A stretch of 64,000 nt of DNA from Candidatus Barnesiella excrementigallinarum (GTDB taxonomy: Bacteria; Bacteroidota; Bacteroidia; Bacteroidales; Barnesiellaceae): contig DXFL01000020.1 in the NCBI GenBank assembly GCA_019114445.1, forward strand, positions 1-64,000, read 5' to 3'. Of the stretch, positions 26,666 to 35,411 are shown piece after piece. The notes below the pieces were generated by a model that was given only the letters and a program-made list of their open reading frames with translations, was not told the origin of the DNA and did not search any database. The first letter of the stretch is position 1; each line of letters starts with the position of its first letter. A program made the translations under genes and the position numbers.

Positions 26666-27911
26666 TACGGTAGGTGCATTGATCGGATTGCTGGTTTCGA
26701 TATTTTTGATTATCAAGAAAGTTTCGCCGGCATATAGTCTTATTTTGGGCGCTCTCATAGGCGGTTTGGCCGGAGGCTTCTCATTGGAGCAGGTTGTTGA
26801 GTCGATGACCGAGGGTGTAAAAGATGTCTCGTCGGCCGTGTTGCGTATTTTGACGGCAGGAGTGCTTTCGGGCGTTTTGATTAAAACGGGAGCTGCCATG
26901 ACCATATCGAATGCGATAATCAGGTTTTGGGGCGAAAAGCGTGTCTATTTAGCTTTGGCTTTTTCTACGATGCTGTTGTGTGCGGTAGGTGTATTTATCG
27001 ATGTGGCAGTGATCACGGTCGCTCCGGTTGCTTTGTCTATCGGTCGGAGGTTGGGAGTGCCTACTCCGCAACTGTTGCTTGTGATGATCGGTGGCGGAAA
27101 ATGCGGGAATATCATTTCACCCAACCCCAATACGATTATTGCGGCCGAGAATTTTGGCGCCGATTTGTCCTCGGTTATGTTTGCCAATATCATACCCGCT
27201 TTGATAGGTTTGTTGTTTACGGTGTTTGTGATCGCTCGATTTTTCCCGGTGAAACCCCGTCGGGTTCATACCGATGAGGAAGAGTGGGAAGATAGCAAAG
27301 GATTACCGTCACTGTGGAGTAGTTTGGTAGCTCCTGTGGTTACGATTTTCTTGCTGGCCTTGCGCCCTTTGTGCGGCGTAACCATAGATCCGTTGATTGC
27401 TCTTCCGGTAGGAGGGTTGTGTGGATTGATATGTATGCGGCAATGGAAAAATGCGTTGCCGAGCATTGAGTTCGGGCTGCAAAAAATGTCGGTGATAGCT
27501 GTGTTGTTGATAGGGACGGGTACTATTGCCGGAGTGATTAAGGATTCGACGTTGAAAGATTATATTTTGGCCTTGTTGGATCATGTGAGTGTGGGGAAAG
27601 ATATGATTGCACCTATTTCGGGTATTTTAATGTCCGCCGCAACGGCTTCGACTACGGCAGGAGCTACTTTGGCGTCGGCCTCTTTTGCCGATACGATTTT
27701 GGCCGTAGGCGTATCGTCGGTATGGGGGGCGGCAATGGTCAATGCCGGATCTACCGTGCTGGACCATTTACCTCACGGCTCGTTTTTCCATGCTACGGGT
27801 GGAGTGTGCGATTTGACCTTTAAGGATAGGTTGAAACTGATTCCGTATGAAACACTCATTGGTGCTGTGTTGACTTTATTTACCACTATAATGTATTGGA
27901 TATGTCATTAA
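26658..27911 (+). CDS. GntP-family permease, probably glycerate:H+ symporter
   Basis: A polytopic inner-membrane protein of 417 residues in the gluconate:H+ symporter family. About a dozen hydrophobic segments are visible. Family motifs include the GGGKCGNIISPNPNTIIAAE loop and the SAATASTTAGATLASASFAD helix pair. The family carries gluconate, fructuronate, glycerate and related sugar acids. Because the gene overlaps glycerate kinase by 8 bases and the next gene by 10, glycerate is the most economical guess, but the sequence alone does not prove it. Confidence 0.87.
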   Translation: MDSTVGALIGLLVSIFLIIKKVSPAYSLILGALIGGLAGGFSLEQVVESMTEGVKDVSSAVLRILTAGVLSGVLIKTGAAMTISNAIIRFWGEKRVYLALAFSTMLLCAVGVFIDVAVITVAPVALSIGRRLGVPTPQLLLVMIGGGKCGNIISPNPNTIIAAENFGADLSSVMFANIIPALIGLLFTVFVIARFFPVKPRRVHTDEEEWEDSKGLPSLWSSLVAPVVTIFLLALRPLCGVTIDPLIALPVGGLCGLICMRQWKNALPSIEFGLQKMSVIAVLLIGTGTIAGVIKDSTLKDYILALLDHVSVGKDMIAPISGILMSAATASTTAGATLASASFADTILAVGVSSVWGAAMVNAGSTVLDHLPHGSFFHATGGVCDLTFKDRLKLIPYETLIGAVLTLFTTIMYWICH

Positions 27912-28996
27912 CGAAATCTACGAAACGATTGGTCTCTTTGGACGTGTTGCGGGGAATTACCATTTGCGGTATGATTCTTGTCAATAACGCGGGAGCTTGC
28001 GGCTATGGATATGCGCCTTTGAAGCACGCACGATGGGACGGGTTTACCCCGGCCGATCTCGTCTTTCCGGCGTTTATGTTTATTATGGGTGTCTCCATAT
28101 ATTTGTCGCTTAACAAAGCGAATTTCAATTGGAGAACTTCGATGTCTCGCATTTTGAGGCGCACGGCATTGATTATTCTTTCGGGAATAGCCCTCAAATG
28201 GATATTGGCATTTATCGAAACCGGTACGTGTAATACGCTCGAAAATCTGCGTATTATGGGGGTATTGCAGCGGTTGGGTATCTGTTACGGCATTGTGGCT
28301 CTCTTGGCAGTTACGGTTCGTCATCGGTTTTTCCCGGCAATCATAGCTGTTTTACTGGTGGGATATTATTTACTGCAACTTTTCGGAAACGGATTCGAGA
28401 AAAGCGCCGAGAATATAGTCTCTATTGTCGATTATGCTGTGTTGGGCAAATCGCATATGTATTTGGGCGGTTCGCAGTTTGTCGACCCAGAAGGGGTATT
28501 GAGTACGATACCCGCAGTGGCACAGGTGATGATTGGATTCCTTTGCGGGAAAATCATTGTACGCGAAAAGGAGATTCGTTCGCAAATTGTGAAATTGGCT
28601 GTTTGGGGTACGTTGATGCTTGTCGTAGGGTATTTGTGGAGTTACGGAGATCCTTTGAACAAGCGATTGTGGTCGCCCAGTTTTGTTTTGGTGACCTGTG
28701 GTGCCACTTCGCTTATTTTCGCTACACTCATTTACGTGATTGACGATTCGAAGAAGACGCGATGGGCTTTCCCGTTTCTGGTTGTCGGTGTAAATCCGTT
28801 GTCGATTTATATATTCAGCGAGATTGCCGGCGAGATATTTCGTAAACTTCAATGGACAACCTTGTCGTTCGATGGGGTGTGGCAACCTCTTTTCGGGAAT
28901 TATGGGGGAAGCCTTGCTTATGCGCTTGTCTTTCTCGTGTTTAATTGGCTGGTAGCCTTTTTTCTGTACAAAAAGCATATTTATATCAAATTATAA
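27902..28996 (+). CDS. HGSNAT-like transmembrane acetyltransferase (DUF5009/DUF1624 type)
   Basis: A multi-pass membrane protein of 364 residues related to human heparan-alpha-glucosaminide N-acetyltransferase, which moves acetyl from cytosolic acetyl-CoA across the membrane to terminal glucosamine. The opening RLVSLDVLRGITICGMILVN and the KHARWDGFTPADLVFPAFMF segment match the family; His42 aligns with the histidine reported to be acetylated in human HGSNAT (KHASWNG). The frame opens at a TTG (27896), but ATG 27902 is the likelier start. It overlaps the permease by 10 bases and ends 4 bases before a GH89 gene, the enzyme type that acts next in the lysosomal pathway. Confidence 0.85.
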   Translation: MSLTKSTKRLVSLDVLRGITICGMILVNNAGACGYGYAPLKHARWDGFTPADLVFPAFMFIMGVSIYLSLNKANFNWRTSMSRILRRTALIILSGIALKWILAFIETGTCNTLENLRIMGVLQRLGICYGIVALLAVTVRHRFFPAIIAVLLVGYYLLQLFGNGFEKSAENIVSIVDYAVLGKSHMYLGGSQFVDPEGVLSTIPAVAQVMIGFLCGKIIVREKEIRSQIVKLAVWGTLMLVVGYLWSYGDPLNKRLWSPSFVLVTCGATSLIFATLIYVIDDSKKTRWAFPFLVVGVNPLSIYIFSEIAGEIFRKLQWTTLSFDGVWQPLFGNYGGSLAYALVFLVFNWLVAFFLYKKHIYIKL

Positions 28997-29000
28997 CAAG

Positions 29001-31175
29001 ATGAAGAAGCTATTTTTTATTGCCTTATTTTTCGTGGCATTGGGAATGACGGCTTGTTCCTCGAAAGACAGCGATGTGCTGGTTGTGGAGCAACTTACCC
29101 ACCGTTTGATTCCCGAATATGCCGACCAATTTGTGTTTAAAGTGGCACCCGAAAAGGATAAAGACTACTATTCTTTGGAAAGCAAAGACGGGAAGATCTG
29201 CATTAGCGGGAATAATGCCAACTCAATGGCTGCCGGCTTAAACTATTATTTGAAGTATTATTGTCTTACGACCGTATCGTGGTATGCCGACATTCCTGTG
29301 GAAATGCCCGAAGTGTTGCCTATGGTGAAAGAGCCTGTTACCGTGGAGGCAAAAGTGGATAACCGATTTTTTCTGAATTACTGTACTTACGGCTATTCTA
29401 TGCCGTTTTGGCAATGGCACGATTGGGAACGCCTTATCGACTGGATGGCTTTGAATGGAGTGAATATGCCGTTGGCTATTACGGGACAAGAAGCCGTATG
29501 GTATAAAGTATGGTTGAAAATGGGATTGACCGATGAGGAGATTCGCTCGTATTTCACAGGTCCGGTTTATCTGCCGTGGCACCGTATGGCCAATATAGAC
29601 GGTTGGAATGGTCCGCTGCCGATGGAGTGGCTCGATTCACAAGCCGAATTGCAGAAAAAGATTTTGGCTCGTGAGCGGGAATTGAATATGACACCCGTAT
29701 TGCCGGCTTTTGCAGGACATGTGCCGGCTGCATTGAAACGTATTTATCCCGATGCCAATATCCAGTATTTGGGGAAATGGGCAGGATTTGACGATTCGTA
29801 TCGCTGTCATTTCTTGAATCCCGAAGAACCTCTTTTTGCCGAGATCCAAAAGAGTTTTTTGGAGGAGCAAGAGAAGATGTTCGGGACAGACCATATTTAT
29901 GGTGTAGACCCCTTTAATGAGGTGGATCCGCCGAGTTGGGAGCCTGAATATTTGGCGCAGGTTTCGTCTGATATGTACAAGACTTTGACGGCGGCCGACC
30001 CCGAAGCCGTGTGGTTGCAAATGACATGGATGTTTTACCACGATCGCGATTTGTGGACAGCTCCGCGGATAAAGGCGCTCTTGACCGGTGTACCGCAAGG
30101 CAAGATGGCTTTGCTCGATTACCATTGTGAGAATGTAGAGCTGTGGCAAACTACCGAGAAATTCCACGGACAGCCTTATATTTGGTGCTATTTGGGTAAT
30201 TTCGGGGGAAATACGACCCTTACCGGGAATGTGAAGGAGAGCGGGAAAAGGCTTGATAATGCATTGGAAAATGGCGGCGACAATTTAAAAGGGATAGGTT
30301 CTACGCTGGAAGGACTGGATGTCCATCAATTCCCCTATGAGTATATTTTCGAAAAAGCATGGACAATTGATAAGGACGATCAGCGTTGGGTAGATTGCCT
30401 TGCCGACAGGCATATAGGTGCGGTATCCGATTCGGTTCGAGAAGCTTGGCATATCTTATACGACGATATATTTGTACAAGTACCTCGTACATTGGGTATT
30501 TTGCCGGGATATCGTCCGCAAATGGGAAATAATCATGACAAGAGAACCAGCAATGAGTATGACAATACCGAACTGCTCCGCGTGTGGAAACTTTTGTTAG
30601 ATGAGCCTTCGTGCCATAGGGATGCGTATAATATCGACATCATTACGGTCGGCAGACAAGTGATGGGCAATTATTTCTTGGAGGTAAAGAGCGATTTTGA
30701 TGCTTCGTATAAGAAACGGAATATCCCTGAACTGAAAGAAAAAGCAGCCGAAATGAGGGAAATATTGAACGATTTGGAGTTGTTGAATGCATTCCATCTG
30801 CACGCTTCGTTGGATAAATGGATCGACGATGCCCGCAGCTTGGGCACAACCGATGAGGCGAAAAATTATTATGAAAAAAATGCTCGTAACCTGATTACAA
30901 CTTGGGGTGGCAGTCTGAACGATTATGCAAGCCGTAGTTGGGCTGGATTGTTGAAAAACTATTATGCCGGGCGGTGGGATATTTATTTCGATGCCGTAAT
31001 AGGTGCCGTAGAGCGTGGTGTAGCTTTGGATAACGACGCATTAAACAAGCAGTTGGCTGCTTTTGAACAGGAATGGGTAAATAGTACGATACCGGTCCGA
31101 ATCGAACGGAAGGGTACATTGCTCGATACCTCGCGCCGGCTGTTAGAGAAATACGAGGGAAAGATAAAACGATAA
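29001..31175 (+). CDS. Alpha-N-acetylglucosaminidase, GH89 (NAGLU-like) lipoprotein, copy 2
   Basis: Second GH89 enzyme, 724 residues, clearly diverged from copy 1 but with the same architecture. The leader ends in MTAC (Cys19). The barrel opens RFFLNYCTYGYSMPFWQWHD. The proposed acid/base is Glu307 in VDPFNEVDPP and the nucleophile Glu437 in STLEGLDVH. Active-site loops differ from copy 1 (for instance DPFNEVDPPSW against DSFNEMKLPVA), so the two may prefer different aglycones or linkages. It starts 4 bases after the acetyltransferase and ends the second PUL transcript. Confidence 0.93.
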   Translation: MKKLFFIALFFVALGMTACSSKDSDVLVVEQLTHRLIPEYADQFVFKVAPEKDKDYYSLESKDGKICISGNNANSMAAGLNYYLKYYCLTTVSWYADIPVEMPEVLPMVKEPVTVEAKVDNRFFLNYCTYGYSMPFWQWHDWERLIDWMALNGVNMPLAITGQEAVWYKVWLKMGLTDEEIRSYFTGPVYLPWHRMANIDGWNGPLPMEWLDSQAELQKKILARERELNMTPVLPAFAGHVPAALKRIYPDANIQYLGKWAGFDDSYRCHFLNPEEPLFAEIQKSFLEEQEKMFGTDHIYGVDPFNEVDPPSWEPEYLAQVSSDMYKTLTAADPEAVWLQMTWMFYHDRDLWTAPRIKALLTGVPQGKMALLDYHCENVELWQTTEKFHGQPYIWCYLGNFGGNTTLTGNVKESGKRLDNALENGGDNLKGIGSTLEGLDVHQFPYEYIFEKAWTIDKDDQRWVDCLADRHIGAVSDSVREAWHILYDDIFVQVPRTLGILPGYRPQMGNNHDKRTSNEYDNTELLRVWKLLLDEPSCHRDAYNIDIITVGRQVMGNYFLEVKSDFDASYKKRNIPELKEKAAEMREILNDLELLNAFHLHASLDKWIDDARSLGTTDEAKNYYEKNARNLITTWGGSLNDYASRSWAGLLKNYYAGRWDIYFDAVIGAVERGVALDNDALNKQLAAFEQEWVNSTIPVRIERKGTLLDTSRRLLEKYEGKIKR

Positions 31176-31198
31176 AATTTTAATGGGTTAATATGGAA

Positions 31199-31246
31199 GA
31201 TAGTCGGAGGTGACACTTGTTAGAGGTCGCTTCCGACTATCGTTTT
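31199..31246 (+). terminator. Rho-independent terminator ending the PUL
   Basis: Arms 31199-31214 and 31226-31241 form a 16-bp stem with two G-U pairs around an 11-base loop, followed by G and TTTT. It lies between convergent GH89 and the esterase gene. Confidence 0.8.
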
Positions 31247-31267
31247 ATCAAGGTTGTAAATCTGTTG

Positions 31268-32125
31268 TCAAAACGACCGTAGCCAGTCGGCAAGTTCGTC
31301 GTGGACGGCTTTTTTGAAACGGAACGATTCGTTATATCCCCAGCCGTGGCCTCCTGTGGGGTAAATGTGAAGTGATACCGGTACTTTATGTTGATGTAGG
31401 GCCATGTAGTAGCGGAGACTGTTCTCGACAAGAACCCCGTAGTCGTTATCGGAAAGAGCGATGAAGGCCCGCGGACTATCGTCGCTGACGTGCTTTTCGT
31501 TTGAATAGTATTCGATAAGTTGCGGGTCGGGATTTTTCCCGATGAGATTCTCTCGGGAGCCTTGATGAGTTATCGCTTCGTCCATCGAGATGACGGGATA
31601 GATGAGTATTTGGAACGCCGGTTTCAGGTCGTCGGGATAGTGGGTGGCAAAGGTCGATGCCAAATGCCCGCCGGCCGAAAATCCCATAATTCCTATGTCG
31701 TTAGGATTTATGCCCCACTCTGATGCGTGTGATTTTACAACTCGCATAGCCTCGCATACGTCCGACATGGGGACTTTATGGTTGCCGTGTGGCATACGGT
31801 ATTTCAAGACAATGAGGGCGATTCCCTGGTGTTTGAAATAGTCGGCATAGGCATAGCCTTCGTGGTCGTAAGCCAACATATAATAGGCACCTCCGGGGCA
31901 GATGATAACGGCTCGTCCCGTGTTTTTCTCGTTGGGCAAAAATACGCGTATGGAGGGTTGATATATTTGATTGTCTTCGTCGTATGCCTTGCCGGTATCG
32001 TTGTTGGTTTCTTGTGCTCCGTTTTCCCACAGGATAATATCGATGGGGGCTTTGTTCTCGGCCATATTTGGCATGATGCTTGCAACGATGAAGAGTAGGA
32101 TAGATAAAAGACCTTTTATTTTCAT
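31268..32125 (-). CDS. Secreted alpha/beta-hydrolase, esterase/lipase (BD-FAE-like)
   Basis: A 285-residue exported esterase with signal peptide (cleavage near PNMA|EN). The oxyanion-hole region CPGGAYYMLAYDHEG and nucleophile elbow GFSAGGH are typical of acetyl-xylan-esterase/feruloyl-esterase-like hydrolases in PULs. The acid is probably the Asp in ALSDND and the base the His in TGGHGWG. It points toward the PUL from the far side and may de-acylate the same glycan or an unrelated one; being on the opposite strand it is not in the same transcript. Confidence 0.87.
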   Translation of the reverse strand: MKIKGLLSILLFIVASIMPNMAENKAPIDIILWENGAQETNNDTGKAYDEDNQIYQPSIRVFLPNEKNTGRAVIICPGGAYYMLAYDHEGYAYADYFKHQGIALIVLKYRMPHGNHKVPMSDVCEAMRVVKSHASEWGINPNDIGIMGFSAGGHLASTFATHYPDDLKPAFQILIYPVISMDEAITHQGSRENLIGKNPDPQLIEYYSNEKHVSDDSPRAFIALSDNDYGVLVENSLRYYMALHQHKVPVSLHIYPTGGHGWGYNESFRFKKAVHDELADWLRSF

Positions 32126-32316
32126 GGCATTGTTTTTAGAAAGGTGTATAATAAATGGATACTAATATTTTGCAATGTCGTTTACTGTATGTGATGAGGA
32201 TATTGTTTTACAAATATATGAAGATAAATCGAAAGATGTGGAGGTCGAAGAAAAATTAAGAGGGCGATATCTGTTTGTTGGGAAAATTTGTACTTTTGCG
32301 CCCAAAATTACGGAAG

Positions 32317-33297
32317 ATGAAAGAAAAGTTGAAAGGCCATTCGGCTATGTTTACGGCGAATTTCTTGTGGGGAATCATGTCGCCTATTTCTAAATCTATT
32401 TTCTTGACGGGTCTTGTTTCGGCTTTTTCATTGACCAATATGCGTATGGTGGGAGCAGCAGTCCTGTTTTGGGTTGCCTCTTTGTTTATGCCTCGCGAGC
32501 GGGTAAATTGTCGCGATTTGTTTTTGCTTTTTGTGGCTTCGCTGTTCGGTATTAGCCTAAATCAAGGTTTTTTTGTGTTGGGATTGTCTTATACGACGCC
32601 AATCGATGCTTCGGTTGTTGCTTCGCTGGCTCCTATTATTACAATGGTATTAGCGGCGTTTATTCAAAAGGAGCCTATGACGGGGAAGAAGGTGATAGGT
32701 GTTTTTATGGGGCTTTCGGGTGCTTTGATGTTGATTTTGAATGGGGCAGATAGTGTGAGTAAGGGATTTTCGGGCGATCGTGTGATGGGATCTTTGTTCT
32801 GTTTGGTGGCCGAGGTAAGTTTTGCTATTTATTATGTAGCGTTTAAAGGTTTGATAAACCGTTATACTCCGGTAACGCTTATGAAGTGGATGTTTTTGTT
32901 TGCTACAATTTGTTGTTTGCCTTTTGGGTGGACCGATTTGTGGTCGATTCCTTTCGGGGATTTAAAACCTACTATGTATCTCGATCTGTTCTTTGTCATA
33001 TTTGGAGCAACCTTTCTTTCGTATATGCTGGTTTCGGTGGGACAAAAGCGGTTGCGCCCTACGATTTTGAGTATGTATAATTATATTCAACCTATTATGG
33101 CAGCTTTGTTGGCTATTTGGTGGGGAATGGATAGTTTCGATCTTAAAAAAGGTTTTGCCATTTTGCTGGTATTTTTGGGCGTTTATGTGGTAACTACAAG
33201 TAAATCGAGAGCCCAAGTCGAGGCCGAGATGGCTCGTCGGGAAGCTGCTCGTATAGCTGAGTCTAAGGATTCAACTTCGGGACATTTGCCACAATAA
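32317..33297 (+). CDS. EamA-family (DMT superfamily) transporter
   Basis: An inner-membrane exporter-like protein of 326 residues with about ten transmembrane helices in two EamA repeats, the first beginning MFTANFLWGIMSPISKSIFL and the second in the MGSLFCLVAEVSFAIYYVAF region. Substrate not predictable; relatives export amino acids or metabolites. The frame is open from 32275, but ATG 32317 is preferred because a TActTTTG element (32291-32298) lies between. The C-terminal 30 residues are charged and Ala/Glu/Arg-rich. Confidence 0.87.
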   Translation: MKEKLKGHSAMFTANFLWGIMSPISKSIFLTGLVSAFSLTNMRMVGAAVLFWVASLFMPRERVNCRDLFLLFVASLFGISLNQGFFVLGLSYTTPIDASVVASLAPIITMVLAAFIQKEPMTGKKVIGVFMGLSGALMLILNGADSVSKGFSGDRVMGSLFCLVAEVSFAIYYVAFKGLINRYTPVTLMKWMFLFATICCLPFGWTDLWSIPFGDLKPTMYLDLFFVIFGATFLSYMLVSVGQKRLRPTILSMYNYIQPIMAALLAIWWGMDSFDLKKGFAILLVFLGVYVVTTSKSRAQVEAEMARREAARIAESKDSTSGHLPQ

Positions 33298-33329
33298 CCT
33301 TTTGTAAATAATCTGCTATAATGTTTTGT

Positions 33330-33369
33330 TTATTAGTGGTATAAATGTAATTTCACCAATAACGTTTTT
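33330..33369 (+). terminator. Weak intrinsic terminator after the EamA gene
   Basis: TTATTAGTGG (33330-33339) pairs with TCACCAATAA (33353-33362) with one A-C mismatch and one G-U pair across a 13-base loop, and TTTTT follows at 33365-33369. Confidence 0.45.
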
Positions 33370-33398
33370 ATCTGTAATATATCTGTATTTTATCTGTA
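33369..33398. repeat. Three TATCTGTA repeats at 11-bp spacing
   Basis: TATCTGTA occurs at 33369-33376, 33380-33387 and 33391-33398, exactly 11 bp from start to start, in the gap between the convergent EamA and HAD genes. The period is about one helical turn. Function unknown; chance in AT-rich DNA is possible. Confidence 0.6.
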
Positions 33399-33401
33399 AA
33401 T

Positions 33402-34235
33402 TTATAAGAAATCTTTTTCGAGAAAGAGGGCTACTCCATCGTGATCGTTGTCGGCAATTATAGCAGTAGCTTGTTGCTTGACTTCGTTTACCGCATTTTC
33501 GGGCGCATACCGACGGTCGGCAATTTTGAAAAGGGGCATATCGTTGAGGTTGTCACCGAAGGCAACCACTTCCCAGGGAGTGAGCTTGTCGATGATTTGC
33601 TGTGCGGTTGCTGCTTTTGAGACACCTTTGGGGTAGATTTCGAGATAGCCATATTCGAGGTCGACAACATCGCGGTAGCAGAAAAGGCTGCATTTGCCTG
33701 TTCGGTTTATTTCGGCTGCGGCGATTTGGAGCTTGTCGAAGCGATCGATGACCATCAAGAAGAGCGGAGGGTTGTCGAGAAGTTCGACCGAATAGTCGAT
33801 GGTAGGTATAAACTCTTTGTATGGAGTATTCTCCCGTTGGCGTTTAAATTCTCGTTGCATATTGTTAGTCAACGGTTTATGAAAAACTTTCAGTTTGTTG
33901 TTATCGATTCGGTAGACAAAGGGAATCAATCCCCTTTTCTCGAGCAGGTCGATGTAGCGTAATGCCGAATTATCGGTAAAACCATTCGTGCGGATATAAA
34001 GTTTGCGCCGGATATCGTACAGTACGGCTCCGTTCATAAGTACTGCCGGAATATCGATTTGCAACTGTTCCAGCAAGGGAACAACCGTGGCCGGAGTGCG
34101 TGCGGTAGCTATGGTGAAAAGCATACCTTTTTGCAAAAGGCGGTTGATTTTTTCGATGGAATGGGGCGATACGGTTGAGTTCCTGTTGAGTAGCGTCCCA
34201 TCTAAATCGGAGATGTAGAGCGTTTGATTTTTCAT
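33402..34235 (-). CDS. Cof-type HAD-superfamily phosphatase
   Basis: A cytoplasmic haloacid-dehalogenase phosphatase of 277 residues, class IIB cap (Cof/YidA type), acting on sugar phosphates or similar small metabolites. The nucleophile motif is DLDGTLL (Asp10, Asp12), motif II around FTIATARTP, and the metal-binding motif VVAFGDNLNDMPLF is near the C-terminus. A lysine in the KGVSKAAT segment fits motif III. Substrate cannot be told from sequence. Same strand as corA, 64 bases upstream. Confidence 0.9.
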   Translation of the reverse strand: MKNQTLYISDLDGTLLNRNSTVSPHSIEKINRLLQKGMLFTIATARTPATVVPLLEQLQIDIPAVLMNGAVLYDIRRKLYIRTNGFTDNSALRYIDLLEKRGLIPFVYRIDNNKLKVFHKPLTNNMQREFKRQRENTPYKEFIPTIDYSVELLDNPPLFLMVIDRFDKLQIAAAEINRTGKCSLFCYRDVVDLEYGYLEIYPKGVSKAATAQQIIDKLTPWEVVAFGDNLNDMPLFKIADRRYAPENAVNEVKQQATAIIADNDHDGVALFLEKDFL

Positions 34236-34299
34236 TCTATTGAGTTCTTATGAGCCGTGTTTTTAGAATTTTGGATTTAATACTTTTCCCGGAGGACTG

Positions 34300-35226
34300 T
34301 TAGAACCACTTAATCTTTCGGAAAATGACGAACGCCATCGCCGACAGGAAAATCGAGAAAAAGACAATCAACGAGAAGGCATGGGGAATCTCTTCGATGT
34401 GTATATCGACATTCATGCCATAGAAGCTGGCAATGAGCGTGGGTACCATGAGGATAATCGAGAGGCTGGTCATACGCTTCATGATGGTATTGACATTGTT
34501 GGAGATGATGGAAGCAAAAGCATCCATTGTCCCGGTGAGGATGTCGCTGTAAATGTTTACCATATTGTGCGCTTGTCGCAATTCGATCATCACGTCGTCG
34601 AGTAGTTCGGGATTTTGGTAGTCTTTTTCGTGAAAAATTTTCGGGAGTTTGCTGATCATCATTTCGTTTCCTCGAATAGAGGTGTTGAAATAGACCAAGC
34701 ATTTTTGCAGATTCATGAGCCGGAGAAGATCTTCGTTACGGATACTTCGTTGCAACTCTTTTTCGGCATTGGTTACTTCGTTGTTGATCTGTTTCAAATA
34801 TTTCAGATACCACACGGCCGAGGAGTAGATGAGGCGGAGGATAAACTCGTATTTGTTGGGCACGGCTATTCCTTTCCGGCGGGTATATTCGATGAAATCG
34901 GAGATCATGGCTGTTGAACGGTAGCAAACCGAAACAATAATTTCGTTGTTGGTAATGATTCCAATAGGGACGGTTGTATAGGAAATATTGTTGTCTTTTT
35001 CGAAAATGGGTATACGCAGGATGGTGAGTAGCCAATTCCCTTCCATATCGATACGGGGGCGTTCGTCATTATCGGCAATGTCGTTTAGGAAAGCCGACGG
35101 AACTTTCAGATCCTTTTCGAGGAAGTTGAAATCGTCTTGGGTGGGATTTTCTACATTTACCCAGCAGTTGGGAATCCAGTGCGGTTTTTCTACAAAACCT
35201 GCTTCACAAAAGAGATACCTTCTCAT
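34300..35226 (-). CDS. corA: CorA-family divalent metal channel
   Basis: Inner-membrane Mg2+ (possibly Co2+/Ni2+) channel, pentameric in known members. The 308-residue protein has a long cytoplasmic N-terminal domain, then two C-terminal transmembrane helices joined by the selectivity loop, with the signature YGMN in ASFYGMNVDIHIEEIP. The short positively charged tail FRKIKWF is typical. The CorA call follows the family; relatives can also move Zn2+ or export cations. Confidence 0.92.
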   Translation of the reverse strand: MRRYLFCEAGFVEKPHWIPNCWVNVENPTQDDFNFLEKDLKVPSAFLNDIADNDERPRIDMEGNWLLTILRIPIFEKDNNISYTTVPIGIITNNEIIVSVCYRSTAMISDFIEYTRRKGIAVPNKYEFILRLIYSSAVWYLKYLKQINNEVTNAEKELQRSIRNEDLLRLMNLQKCLVYFNTSIRGNEMMISKLPKIFHEKDYQNPELLDDVMIELRQAHNMVNIYSDILTGTMDAFASIISNNVNTIMKRMTSLSIILMVPTLIASFYGMNVDIHIEEIPHAFSLIVFFSIFLSAMAFVIFRKIKWF

Positions 35227-35372
35227 TGCGTTGCTCCTTTCTTTTTTTGTATCCCCAATGGAGCCCGCAAGATTCGATATTCAAATCTCACTTACTCCCG
35301 GGGGAGATGTTTGATACTACGGATGTGCTTTCGTGAGTTTGAATCGTCCATAATTTTATGGGGGTTTGGTTG

Positions 35373-35405
35373 AATAAAAAGAGTTCGCCTTTCGAACGAA
35401 CTCTT
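35373..35405 (-). terminator. Rho-independent terminator of the tRNA-Asn pair
   Basis: Read on the minus strand, AAGAGTTCG (35397-35405) pairs perfectly with CGAACTCTT (35379-35387) around a 9-base loop and runs into TTTTTATT. It lies 6 bases beyond the last tRNA. Confidence 0.85.
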
Positions 35406-35411
35406 CGGAAG

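Noticed and set aside
33402..35226. Possible functional link of the HAD phosphatase and CorA to the PUL
   Set aside because: They are on the other strand, beyond a terminator and unrelated genes, and resemble housekeeping functions.
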